A DNA stretch of 64,000 bases from Antedon bifida (taxonomy: Eukaryota > Echinodermata > Crinoidea > Comatulida > Antedonidae): the NCBI GenBank assembly GCA_963402885.1, contig OY727101.1:11046917-11110916 (forward strand), in the 5' to 3' direction. Position numbers and translations under genes: made by a program. This document shows, in pieces, positions 1-11,761 of the stretch (position 1 is its first letter; each line of letters opens with the position of its first letter). The notes below the pieces were generated by a model that saw only the letters and a program-made list of their open reading frames with translations, was not told the origin of the DNA and made no database searches.

Positions 1-104
1 AGACGGTATGGTAACAAATTTGTGTTTGAACATATTGTTCCAATTTCCCTTAGGATAACAATATTTGTAATATTTTTATTTGTTTATGGATTATGAAATT
101 TTCA

Positions 105-430
105 ATTTATGACTTACCTTGTAATACTATGTTTGAACACGAACCTTTTATGACTTTATCTTGTAATACACTAGTACAATACCTTACATGACTTATCTTG
201 TAATATGTTCGTACACTACCTTTTTATGATTACTATTAAGTTCAAACACGAACCTTTCATGACTTAACTTATAAGTTCAAACACAAACATTTTATAACTT
301 GCCATGAAATAAGTTCAAACACGAACCTTTCATAACTTAACTTATAAGTTCAAACATGAACATTCTATAAATTATCTAGAAATAACTTTGCACAAAATTT
401 ATGTTAAATATTGTACTACATTGCACTATT
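105..430. repeat. Degenerate minisatellite block, unit 1 (copies near 9252-9577 and 18145-18455)
   Basis: Several imperfect copies of a motif built from AAGTTCAAACACGAACCTTT and ATGACTTATCTTGTAATA occur in one orientation. The reverse complement of the same motif forms a second block about 2.6 kb downstream. No coding potential is visible in 1-1000. Confidence 0.75.
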
Positions 431-1038
431 TTAGAGTATGACCCTTTCACAAATTATCTTGCATTACATTAAAAAACAAACTGTTATGTAATAGGTGCTG
501 AAAAATGACTTGTAATGTTCAAGTATGACAGGAATAATATTATTTTGTAATCTTTATGTTTGTAATAGATAGATATGCTTGTGATTTTGTTATGCATTTA
601 AAAAACATACTACAGATTGACAAAATCTACAAAAACCTACTCAAATCAGATCAACAAAACATTTCAAAGGTGCCTCAACAGTCAAAAATATCTATGCATT
701 TTGTATTATTTGTATAAAAATCTGGATCTGCTGCTCCAGACTAATAGGGTAGGGTAGGGGTAGGATATTTTAAAAATACTAATTAAAAATAGACACTACT
801 CACACAGAGGCAGAATCGCATATGTAACTATAAATGCACTTTATGCACTAAATGAATTAAATTACCATCAAAGGTGACAGTTTATGTTATTTTGTATTAT
901 TAAAATGTTTATTCACTTTTCAATTTTTTTTAAGGACTCGATAAAACAAAATTCCTACGTTGTCATTTTAAAATGCCAGAAAACAAGATTTTATATATAG
1001 CAAATAAACCTGTTTAATGTTAAAACAACTTTTTAAAG

Positions 1039-1666
1039 ATTATCCACGAGACTGCACCAACATACTTGAACGCAACAGTAAAGCAACAAGTGGTGCTTAC
1101 ATGATCAATATTCGTGATGGAGGTGATCCATTCCAAGTTTACTGCGATATGGACACTGATGGAGGTGGATGGACGGTAGGTTTAATCAATAAGACACATA
1201 ATATTCATGGATGCATATACATAAAACTGGAGCAATTAGTTGGGTGGAGAAAAGAAATGTAGTAAAAGTAGATCAGAAAATGAAAAATAAGCAACACATT
1301 TTCTGTACCTCGAAACATTGCAGTATAGGAATAGTACATTTTCAATATCCTTGGAATAAATGTATTTTGTTAGCTTTCTATTACAATTGTTATTCTATTT
1401 TATGAAGGTTTTTCAGAGACAAGAAGATGGATCTATGGATTTCTAAAAAAATTGGGCAGCATACAAGACAGGGTTTGGGAATGTTAATGGTGAGCATTGG
1501 CTTGGTAATGATAACATTTATCGTCTTACGTCGTCGGATGGTCACTTTGAATTGAACATGTCAACATTTGAAGGAGGATCAGCATACACTCACTATGACA
1601 ACTTTCGAATAGGTGATGAGAGAAGTAACTACAAACTGACATTTGGCACTTACAGTGACAATGCAG
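1039..1666 (+). pseudogene. Orphan FReD exon pair (A cassette), unit 1, broken
   Basis: Exon A1 is 1039-1175 (AG acceptor at 1037-1038, donor gtaggt) and A2 is 1408-1666 (donor gtaggg). They encode the first two thirds of a fibrinogen-related domain: DYPRDCTNILERNSKATSGA through GGGWT, then VFQRQEDGSMDF through YSDNAG. Phases 1/0/1 match the full genes. In this copy a TAA replaces the Tyr codon after DF, and one extra codon lies near 1532. As in the other copies, the LRVD strand of the domain is shortened to LN. No signal exon precedes it and no third FReD exon follows before the next gene starts at 2679, so alone it cannot make a complete domain. Probably a relic of a partial duplication. 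Confidence 0.8.
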
Positions 1667-2634
1667 GTAGGGTTTTTAGCTAATTATTGTCTAATGTTAA
1701 TGTTCCCACCTAACTCTCATACTTCTTTAATCTACACTATTCAATTATCTAATGATCTTTTATCCTACCATGCTTTTGCCATTGCCAAGAGCTTGGCTAT
1801 ATCTGTCATTTCGAAACTAGGGATTGAGTTTACTTAAAAATCCACAATTTATATATAATTTTTATATATAAAAAACTTTTGTAAAGTAATGGTTTTTGCT
1901 TCACTTTGATATTTATTTGTTGTAATTCAATGTAAACTAATATTTATTTTATTGATATTTGTATACCCATTTGTACTGTCAACACAGCCTTGTATAGTAA
2001 CACCAAATAATAGTGAAACAAACTATTGTGTTTAAAGAAAGTTATAATAATAATTATAAAAATAAAAACAAAAATAATAATACCACCAACTTACTATTTA
2101 TTACTATTTAACATCTATATTCAGTTTACTAACAAATTGACTTGATTTCTTTAATATTTCATATAACGGCACTTTATCTTCCACAAGATTTATATACTAT
2201 ATATAACATGTTTTTATTTTTCATAAGGTAGAGTTACTTTAATTTTATTATTGAGGATATTACGTTATATGCTGATGAGTGCCATGTACTCTTAAAATGC
2301 ATGTTTAAGTACGAAATTCATTCTGCCATTTTGTATATATCAACTTAAGACTTATGGGATAGGCATACATACTGATATACTGAATGATATATTCCATTAG
2401 ATATTATTTGTTTAATTTATTAGTTATTTCCATGTTTCATGGATTATATTGTTTGTATAATAGATTTGTATTACACAAAGTGCTTACAAACGCTAATTTA
2501 GAATCAACCATTTATGTAGCCCACTTGACTGCTAGGAAACTCCCAGCTGAAAATGAAAAAATAAATAGAGCTGACTGGTGCTACCTTCCATTAATTGATT
2601 ACGGTTTTCTGATACTAAGACACGACTCCCGGCT

Positions 2635-2641
2635 TATATAT
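2635..2641 (+). promoter_or_regulatory. Candidate TATA box of FReD gene 1
   Basis: TATATAT follows CCCGGCT and lies 44 bp upstream of the ATG. It is conserved in all three units (11718-11724 and 22228-22234). With normal TATA spacing the 5' UTR would be only about 10-20 bases, so the start site needs confirmation. Confidence 0.45.
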
Positions 2642-2678
2642 CAGACAGGTAGTTTGGTGACTGTGACGGTAAAACAGA

Positions 2679-5600
2679 ATGCTAGGAAGATGTTTCCTAC
2701 TGTCACTGCTGGTGACTCTGGCACTTAGCTATGTTGTAGAGAATGAAGAACTGGATGGTGTTTCTCAATTAATTGTTATAAAAAATGAATGTGGCGATGA
2801 GACAAAAGGAAAGGGTATGGCATTCTTTATAATATATATATATCCTAGAGTTGTTGAGGGATATAGACTTATAGTTATATTTAGTTCATATTTGTGTCGT
2901 CATCTCTCATTTTGTATATAATTTACATGTTCCACAATAGTTTTTAATCAACACTATTTCAAAGAGAAAAATATTAAAGTCATATACTTTAAAGAAAGTC
3001 ATAAAGGTTAATGTTAAGTCCATGTTTGAACTTATTACAAGTTCAGTCCTAAATGGTTAATTCTAACTTATTACAAGATAAATCATAAAATGTTTGTTTT
3101 CAAACTTATAAAAGATAGTCATAGGTTTGTTCAAATGCATTACATGATAGTTCTAAAAATGTTAATGTTTGAACTTAATATTACACATTAAGTAATGAAA
3201 CATGTGTCCAAATATACAAATATATTAGCAAATAAAACGATTACATAATATTGTCGAACACGAACCTTTATGTTTTTGTAAGTGCTATTCCAAATATTAA
3301 GTTGATCTGTGTGTTTAAAATATAACAATATAATTACTGATCTGTATCTTTAACCAGGTGGTAGTTTATGCAAATTAGAACTTACTATGCTGTATGCTTG
3401 TGCAGTGATTAGTTCACTTGTGATATGTAGCTTGTTGGGTAAAACACAAGAACAACTTAGCCTAAAGTTAGACTGAGGTTAAGAGACTTACTAAAGTTAG
3501 AGTGAGGCCTAGTTTATAAATGCCTTCACTTTAGAAGCCTAAAGTTAGACTGAAATGCTAAACTATCTTTATAGAATGACGTATTATATAGTTTTAGAGG
3601 CTATACTTTAGCACAGCCTAAAGTTTTAATGAGGTCTGGAGTTTTAGTTTAGTCGTAGGCCTACCTAGTAAGACACTGGCATATTTATTTATTTTATTTA
3701 TTTATTTATTCAAGATCCAACATATCAAGAAAAACACCAATACAGGATCGCCATAAAATATACATTTGATTTACTGTACATAAAAAAGGAAAACAAACAG
3801 ATTTATATATTATTAAAAATGACATTAAAGACAGATACAACTAAAAATATCGATGTAAGGAAACATTTGAACTAAATTATTATATGAATGGGCAACCCGA
3901 CGAAAAATACTGTTTTTACATATATTAACACGAGAAAACTGTACTTTTAACAAATTATATACAAAGTTTACGCACAGGGACACGAATATGAAGTTGAGAG
4001 ACAAATTTACAATCAAACTTTGAATTTAGGCATTTAAAAAGAAAGATCATGTTGGTTTGTGTGCGTCTAGTACTTTGCAAGAATTTACTGGTGTTAAGCC
4101 AACCAGCTGCTGGGCCAAGGAATTTTATGAATTTAGTATGAATCCGATTCTTGTGGCATGTATTTGGGATATTGAGTTGTAGATAACAGAAGGACGGAGT
4201 AATTAATGAGGTATAAAGGTCAAATTTAGCAGGAGGTGAAAGATATTTGCAATGTCGCCACATCAGCCCGAGCAGCCGGTTCGCTATTTTAACCATAGAA
4301 TCCACATGAGTAGAAAAAGTTAATTTTTCATCCATGTGAATGCCAAGATCGCGGTGCACTTCAACCCTTTCCAGATAATCACTATTAATTTTGTAATCAT
4401 AGGCGACAAGATTTTCTTTCTTTTTTAAGGAACATGTTAAAACTTAACATATCTTTGTTAGCACTTTATTTATATACTCCTTTACTTTGTCAATCAACCA
4501 ATTATTTTTTAACTATTGTGTAGACTATTATTTATTTGTAAATCTTTTCAAAGGTTATCCACAGGATTGCACCACCATACTTGAGCGCAACAGCAAAGCC
4601 AAAAGTGGTGCTTACATGATCAATATTCATGATGGAGGTGAACCATTCCGTGTTTACTGCGATATGGACACTGAAGGAGGTGGATGGACAGTAAGGCTAA
4701 TAGACTGGGGCTATATTTAGGTTTAATTTACTGTAAGAGTATCAAGTATATTGAAATAAACATTTCAGTGACACCTAGGCCTACAGTGCAATTGATACGA
4801 ATACTATTAAACATAATTTCAATCTTCCAAATTCCTGCTATTAACATATCAGCATTTTATTATATTTTAACAGTTTCTTTTGTTTTAAACCTTTGTTTGT
4901 AAAGGTCTTTCAAAGACGAGAAGATGGATCCATGAATTTCTATAGAAATTGGGCAACATACAAGGCAGGGTTTGGGAATGTTAATAGTGAGCATTGGCTT
5001 GGTAATGATAACATTCATCGCCTTACGTCTGATGGCCACTTTGAATTAAGAGTGGACATGTCCACCTTTGAAGGAGAATCGGCCTACGCACACTACGGCA
5101 ACTTCAGAATAGGTGATGAGGGAAGTAACTACAAACTGATATGTGGTAACTACAGTGGTAATGCAGGTAAGGACTTGCTTTCACACGTTTGGCTCATCTA
5201 CAGTACATTCTGGTTCAACACTTTAAATACTGTATGTACAGTGGAATATAGTATTAATAATCAAATATTAAATAGCACCAATTTCAAAACAATGATCAAA
5301 GACGCATACTCTGAAATTTTCTAAATAAATGAGTTTTTAAATTAATTTTAAATAAGTAAAAAGTGGGTGAAAGTTTAAATGTATAGACTAAAAAAAATTA
5401 GTAAAATAATGAAAATTATAAGAGTTTGGTTAAAGAAACCAGAACTAATGCACTGTGTACTCTAGTGTGAAATATACAAATTACTATGAAATAAAGAATA
5501 AAAGAATAAATGTGGGACACACCCACTGAAAAAAAAGACATCTAATAATAAATAATTTATTTTTTATTTTTTTCATAAAAACAGTTGCATGTCACAAATA

Positions 5601-6491
5601 TGATATCTCATGGCCTCACGGCCAAATTCGCTCATGATTTTTAAAGTGATAATAAACATCAAAAACACAGGAGAGGGAAACATGGTCAGTCAAACACTCT
5701 AAAATTGTTAACATGAGAACAATTTCAGACATCAGGGATTGCAAAATTCAATTTTATATGCCTATTAAGTCACAGAAACAAATGGGACAAAATTATACAT
5801 AATATATTAATCACTTATCGAAATATTACATCCTCTATTACTGCACTGAGAGAATCAAAGCTGGAAGATATATTGGAATATTCCTTTATCATTCAATACA
5901 TTTGAATAAACATTTTACAACTTTTGTTTATTGGTCAACATTAAATGTTGTAGTCAATTAATTTCAGCAATTAAAATGTATAAATGAATAATTATTATAT
6001 AAATATATAATTATTATATTGAGATTATGTGGGGTCGTATTCTTATTGAACCATAAACAGTGCATACTTTTGGAAAACATCCCTACTTGGGGCAACTCAT
6101 GGTTCAACATAAATTTGTAATTGTTAATAACTAATTACATTAGGACGTACTATATACCAAAGTGCACATTATGTCCAATTTACTGAAATTAGGCTAGATT
6201 GTACTCAAGTGATATTTAAATATAATTATTATCTTTATTTTAGGTGATTCACTGACAGGACATAACAATCTCCAGTTTTCGACGTTTGACCAAGATCATG
6301 ACACATCAGCCTCATCATGTTCTGTGTCATTAAAAGCAGCTTGGTGGTATGGTGGCTGTCATAGTTCAAATCTGAATGGATTGTACCTGGGTGGTACAAC
6401 TGATCAGAATGCAAAAGGTGTGGTGTGGGGAAATTGGAAAGGGCACTACTATTCCTTGAAAACGACTGAGATGAAAATACGTAGAATTTAA
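2679..6491 (+). CDS. Secreted fibrinogen-related-domain lectin, gene 1 (4 exons, 260 aa)
   Basis: Exons: 2679-2814, 4554-4690, 4905-5166, 6244-6491 (stop TAA). All introns are GT-AG with phases 1, 0, 1. Residues 1-18 form a hydrophobic signal peptide (MLGRCFLLSLLVTLALSY). A short acidic linker follows with a single Cys (NECGDE), a candidate inter-chain disulfide. The rest is one FReD with GGGWTVFQRREDGSMNFYRN, LRVDMSTFEG, the calcium-loop DQDHDTSASSC and CHSSNLNGLYLGG, the region that shapes the ligand pocket in ficolins and tachylectin-5. The layout (signal, short Cys-bearing linker, FReD, no collagen or Ig part) and length resemble MFAP4-like and tachylectin-like proteins; a role as a secreted pattern-recognition lectin is inferred from the family. 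AATAAA lies at 6559-6564. The ligand is unknown. Confidence 0.88.
3000..3265. repeat. Inverted minisatellite block in intron 1, unit 1 (copies near 11990-12255 and 22600-22865)
   Basis: This block is built from the reverse complement of the motif at 105-430, for example CATAAAATGTTTG..TTCAAACTTATAA. The two blocks therefore face each other across about 2.6 kb that includes the A cassette and the signal exon. The rest of intron 1 (3400-3660) repeats GCCTAAAGTTAGACTGA several times and holds no gene. Confidence 0.65.
3682..4440 (-). mobile_element. 5'-truncated LINE fragment (reverse transcriptase C-terminus), unit 1
   Basis: Read on the minus strand this encodes HRDLGIHMDEKLTFSTHVDS, then MVKIANRLLGLMWR and downstream residues. 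This is the region after the reverse transcriptase catalytic core in Jockey/CR1-type non-LTR retrotransposons (compare the general pattern DLGV.ID.KL.F..H). The minus-strand 3' end carries an AATA-type tandem tail at 3682-3712, as LINE insertions often do. It lies antisense in intron 1 of FReD gene 1, and the same copy is in units 2 and 3, so it landed before the tandem duplication. The exact LINE clade is not decided here. Confidence 0.75.
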
Positions 6492-6568
6492 TGGTAGCAT
6501 GATATAGTGAAGTTGATAACTTGAGTTAAACTCAGAGTATAATAATTAATTGAAAATTAATAAAATTC

Positions 6569-6900
6569 AGACACTTTCCCTATGTTTTTAAAAATGTATG
6601 TAAAATTAAATACTATTAATGTGAAAAATAAGTTGATTCTAATAATTTAATCAGGCCGCTATAAATACTAGCATGCATCATGCACAGATTGATATTTTCG
6701 TTTTGTTTCTGTGATGCAATATATCGTGAAGGGAAAATATAGAAGAACAGTATTTCCCCGATTTTTAACAGATCCTGTAAAAAAAAGCACAATTCAGCTA
6801 CAAGAAAACACCAGGCTAGGTCTACAGCTAGCACACAATGTTCATACGTTACTGACATAAGCCCTGTCTACTAGGTCATTCAACACAAGCTATTAGGTAA
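6569..6900. mobile_element. Truncated inverted-repeat element, 3' flank of gene 1
   Basis: It starts at GACACTTTCCCTATG about 80 bp after the stop codon and matches the complete element at 23516-24137: GTGAAAAATAAGTTGATTCT, AGGCCGCTATAAAT, CAGATTGATATTTTCGTTTT, and a region ending near AGCTATTAGGTAA. The right terminal repeat is missing. Short reading frames on either strand inside it are incidental. Confidence 0.7.
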
Positions 6901-7379
6901 TACTACTGTAGCAGGAACCTGTGCTCCGCACAGTCTTTATCTGCCTTACTATGTGGTTATAAACTTCACATGGGATAATAATAATATATGATAAAAGTAC
7001 TCTGACAATTTGTTAAAATAAAAAAAAATTGTATCAAGAATAAAATTTGCAAACATTGATTTTTTTTTTACACTATTCCTTGACTTTGAAATATCTGTAA
7101 GCTAAAAATTGAAAGCAATACTGGATATGGAACTTTAGACTTTACTTTGACTGTTCAGACTTTATAAAAATAGAAGACGCTAAAGAAATATTGTGCTGTG
7201 TGAATATTATACTATGGTGCGCATCAGAAATTGACAATGTGCATGTACATAAGAGGGACATGCAGTTTAAAATATTTCAATGATAAAATAAAAAAAAATG
7301 GTAATTTATAGTGAGATGTATTAAATGATACAGCTGCTTACGGACTTAAAATAAACACAAAAAACAACAATATGCTTTA

Positions 7380-9130
7380 TTTAAACGCGAAAACTTGGCT
7401 CAACTAGCAGTTGTTTTTCTGCAAGGCCGTGTATAAAAACAAAAAGTTCATCAGATAAACATTGATAGGTGCTTGTGAAAAAATTACACCTTCATTCTGT
7501 GACGCTTCTCTTCAGGCATATGGTATTTAGACGGCGATAATAAAATCGTTGGGTTTGTAGCCTCAAAGACTAAATTCTAGTGCTATATTTGGACTTAGGT
7601 TAGCGAAAGCTGTGGCAATGGATATTAAATGTTCACCAGACTGTGATCAGACTGAACGATACTTTAATGTCCATTCACTTGTTTAACTACACGTGCCCCA
7701 CATTTGGACATTTCATTTTATAGATTTTGTAGTAGAAGGGTTGTAGTAGAAGGGGTCAGCCAAAACTTGTACTGTCAGACAATGGTACAAATTTTGTTGG
7801 GGGTAAAAGGGAATTAAGTAAAGTAATGGAAATGTTGGATTTTAGTAAAATTAAAAACCATATGACTCATGAAGGAATTGGATGGAGTTTTAATCCACCT
7901 TTAAATCCACATTGCACATTAAAGACACTAAAGAAAGTCTAATTAAATCATCCAAAAAAAATCAATGATTGCAATATTAGGCAAGGATAATAGCAAAATT
8001 AACCTTAGAAAGAACTTATGAAACATTTTTGGAATAGATGGGTTAAAGAATGGCTACCTACAATGAATAAAAAAAAATGGAAAGATCACACTCATGACTT
8101 TAAAGTTAATGATATTGTTATTGTAATGTGAGAGGACAATTACCATTTTTAAAAAAAAAATTTTTTTTTTTTAAATTTTGCCCAGCGGTGGGAGGCTGCA
8201 GGGGCTCTAGTTGGGGAGCCAAAGGCAAAAAGAGCCACCTTTTTAGGCCTCTAGGCTAGCTAGCTAGTTTTCTAACTTGTCTTAGCTCAGCCCCACTATC
8301 GAGCTGGTCATAGATACCCCACGTCGGAAAGATCTTGGCCCCACCACTGCAATTGCCATGTAGAATACTTGTTATCCTGGATTAGATAACCATGTTAGAG
8401 TTGTTAAGTGGTGAATTCCTAAGAAATATTACGAAGATTTGTCATTTAGAAATGCTGCCGAGTTAGATTAAGCTGTTTGAATTGTAGTTATATGTGTTAA
8501 ATGGAAAAATAATATATGCGATATAAAGTGAATATTAATTGAAAGAATAAAATGTTAAAATAAATAAAAGAAACAAGAATTAATTAATCAATGAATTGTA
8601 CATAGATAAAATTAATTAAAAGAAACAAGATTTATTCAATGAATTGTACATACATAAAAATAAAATATAAACAAATAAAAAAAAATTAATTAAAAAATGA
8701 AAAATCGAAATATTTATTTAAGTTCATTAAAGAAATATATAAATGAGAAGAAATTGAAACAAAATAAACAATGTATGGGAATAGACTAGGAGGGGGACAA
8801 TGTTCAGAAGAATAGTTGCATTGTAATTGTTGCATGAATTCTTTCTTAGATGGTTGAACACCTTTCTGTAAATTAGTTACGAACGTGTATGCACGGCGTA
8901 GCGTGTGTTCAGTTCAGTTCTTTTTGTTGTTGCAGGCGAAAATTTATTCGATTATTGCAACAGTTTAACACACTTTGTTCGCTCTTCAATTGTGAAGATT
9001 AAATTTCGGAGTAAACCTGTCACTATCCGACAGGGTTTACTAAATATATTGCATAAAACAAACAATAGGTGTAATTATTTAATTAATATTTTATATCTTG
9101 CCCTTGTATAATATTAAATTCTCAAAAAAA
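7380..9130 (+). mobile_element. BEL/Pao retroelement fossil, 3' part, unit 1
   Basis: This is the remains of the 3' portion of a BEL/Pao LTR retroelement. Visible parts, in order, are a piece resembling Pao-type RNase H (around LCDASLQAYG), an integrase core piece (LSDNGTNFVGG, GIGWSFNPPLNPHC), a piece of the C-terminal domain typical of the family (WLPTMN, KWKDHTHDFKVNDIVIV), a purine-rich tract at 8788-8797, and a probable 3' LTR from 8801 to about 9130. No 5' LTR, gag or protease is seen. It is broken in many places. The same fossil in unit 2 dates the insertion to before that duplication. Confidence 0.75.
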
Positions 9131-10173
9131 AAGTTTCAAGGTATGGAAGACGGTATGGTAACAAATTTGTGTTTGAACATATTGTTCCAATTTCCCTTAG
9201 GATAACAATATTTGTAATATTTTTATTTGTTTATGGATTATGAAATTTTCAATTTATGACTTACCTTGTAATACTATGTTTGAACACGAACCTTTTATGA
9301 CTTTATCTTGTAATACACTAGTACAATACCTTACATGACTTATCTTGTAATATGTTCGTACACTACCTTTTTATGATTACTATTAAGTTCAAACACGAAC
9401 CTTTCATGACTTAACTTATAAGTTCAAACACAAACATTTTATAACTTGCCATGAAATAAGTTCAAACACGAACCTTTCATAACTTAACTTATAAGTTCAA
9501 ACATGAACATTCTATAAATTATCTAGAAATAACTTTGCACAAAATTTATGTTAAATATTGTACTACATTGCACTATTTTAGAGTATGACCCTTTCACAAA
9601 TTATCTTGCATTACATTAAAAAACAAACTGTTATGTAATAGGTGCTGAAAAATGACTTGTAATGTTCAAGTATGACAGGAATAATATTATTTTGTAATCT
9701 TTATGTTTGTAATAGATAGATATGCTTGTGATTTTGTTATGCATTTAAAAAACATACTACAGATTGACAAAATCTACAAAAACCTACTCAAATCAGATCA
9801 ACAAAACATTTCAAAGGTGCCTCAACAGTCAAAAATATCTATGCATTTTGTATTATTTGTATAAAAATCTGGATCTGCTGCTCCAGACTAATAGGGGTAG
9901 GATATTTTAAAAATACTAACTAAAAATAGACACTACTCACACAGAGGCAGAATCGCATATGTAACTATAAATGCACTTTATGCACTAAATGAATTAAATT
10001 ACCATCAAAGGTGACAGTTTATGTTATTTTGTATTATTAAAATGTTTATTCACTTTTCAATTTTTTTTAAGGACTCGATAAAACAAAATTCCTACGTTGT
10101 CATTTTAAAATGCCAGAAAACAAGATTTTATTTAGCAAATAAACCTGTTCAATGTTAAAACAACTTTTTAAAG

Positions 10174-10795
10174 ATTATCCACAAGACTGCACAGACTTAC
10201 TTGAACGCAACAGTGAAGCAACAAGTGGTGCTTACATGATCAATATTCGTGATGGAGGTAAACCATTCAGAGTTTACTGCGATATGGACACTGATGGAGG
10301 TGGATGGACGGTAGGTTTAATCAATAAGACACATAATAGTCATGGATGCATATACATAAAACTGGAGCAAGTTGGGTGGAGAAAAGAAATGTAGTAAAAG
10401 TAGATCAGAAAATGAAAAATAAGCAACACATTTTCTGTACCTCAAAACATTGCAGTATAGGAATAGTACATTTTCAATATCCTTGGAATAAATGTATTTT
10501 GTTAGCTTTCTATTACAATTGTTATTATATTTTATGAAGGTTTTTCAGACACGAGAAGATGGATCTATGGGCTTCTATAGAAATTGGGCAGCATACAAGG
10601 CAGGGTTTGGGAATGTTAATGGTGAGCATTGGCTTGGTAATGATAACATTTATCGTCTTACGTCGGATGGTCACTTTGAATTGAACATGTCAACATTTGA
10701 AGGAAGATCAGCATACACTCACTATGACAACTTTCGAATAGGTGATGAGAGAAGTAACTACAAACTGACATTTGGCACTTACAGTGGCAATGCAG
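10174..10795 (+). pseudogene. Orphan FReD exon pair (A cassette), unit 2, reading frame open
   Basis: Exons A1 10174-10310 and A2 10540-10795, with intact acceptors and donors (gtaggt, gtaggg). The frame is open across both: DYPQDCTDLLERNSEATSGA through GGGWT, then VFQTREDGSMGFYRNW through YSGNAG. The conserved LRVDM strand is shortened by two residues to LNM, as in the other A copies. No partner signal exon or third FReD exon is present in the cassette. Because its splice phases (1, 0, 1) equal those of exons 2 and 3 of the complete genes, it could in principle be spliced from the signal exon of unit 1 and onto a downstream exon 4. It is filed as a pseudogene because it lacks the calcium-loop third of the domain. 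Confidence 0.65.
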
Positions 10796-11761
10796 GTAGG
10801 GTTTTTAGCTAATTATTGTCTAATGTTAATGTTCCCACCTAACTCTCATACTTCTTTAATCTACACTATTCAATTATCTAATGATCTTTTATCCTACCGT
10901 GCTTTTGCCATTGCCAAGAGCTTGGCTATATCTGTCATTTCGAAACTAGGGATTGAGTTTACTTAAAAAGCCACAATTTATATATAATTTTTATATATAA
11001 AAAACTTTTGTAAAGTAATGATTTTTGCTTCACTTTGATATTTATTTGTTGTAATTCAATGTAAACTAATATTTATTTTATTGATATTTGTATACCCATT
11101 TGTACTGTCAACACAGCCTTGTATAGTAACACCAAATAATAGTGAAACAAACTATTGTGTTTAAAGAAAGTTATAATAATAATAATAATAAAAATAAAAA
11201 CAAAAATAATAATACCACCAACTTACTATTTATTACTATTTAACATCTATATTCAGTTTACTAACAAATTGACTTGATTTCTTTAATATTTCATATAACG
11301 GCACTTTATCTTCCACAAGATTTATATACTATATATAACATGTTTTTATTCTTCATAAGGTAGAGTTACTTTAATTTTATTATTGAGGATATTACGTTAT
11401 ATGCTGATGAGTGCCATGTACTCTTAAAATGCATGTTTAAGTACGAAATTCATTCTGCCATTTTGTATATATCAACTTAAGACTTATGGGATAGGCATAC
11501 ATACTGATATACTGAATGATATATTCCATTAGATATTATTTGTTTAATTTATTAGTTATTTCCATGTTTCATGGATTATATTGTTTGTATAATAGATTTG
11601 TATTACACAAAGTGCTTACAAACGCTAATTTAGAATCAACCATTTATGTAGCCCACTTGACTGCTACCTTCCATTAATTGATTACGGTTTTCTGATACTA
11701 AGACACGACTCCCGGCTTATATATCAGACAGGTAGTTTGGTGACTGTGACGGTAAAACAGA

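Larger units (their letters stand above)
1..9147 (+). repeat. Tandem FReD unit 1 (left end may lie outside window)
   Basis: The first 9147 bases are repeated almost base for base from 9148 and again from 18040, each starting with AGACGGTATGGTAAC. The unit contains, in order, a degenerate minisatellite, the two-exon A cassette, the signal-peptide exon of a FReD gene, an inverted minisatellite block, an antisense LINE fragment, FReD exons 2, 3 and 4, a truncated inverted-repeat element and a broken BEL/Pao tail. Differences from unit 2 are scattered single bases and small indels, which points to recent duplication. Confidence 0.95.

Noticed and set aside
1211-1405. 64-residue frames between A1 and A2 exons in each unit
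   Set aside because: They lie in the A-cassette intron and have no similarity to known proteins; shadows of duplicated intron sequence.
2384-2728. 114-residue frame overlapping the FReD signal exon in another frame
   Set aside because: It has no family resemblance, is shortened in unit 2 by a deletion, and overlaps the well-supported signal exon.
3955-4359. 134-residue minus-strand frame as a possible host gene
   Set aside because: It matches the region after the LINE reverse transcriptase core and has an AATA-type LINE tail next to it; treated as a 5'-truncated LINE.
6616-6858. 80-residue minus-strand frame repeated at 15657-15899 and 26993-27181
   Set aside because: Falls in the truncated inverted-repeat element; its repetition follows the tandem units and not coding constraint.
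8905-9111. 68-residue plus-strand frame (also at 17797-18003)
   Set aside because: It lies inside the probable LTR of the BEL/Pao fossil; chance frame.
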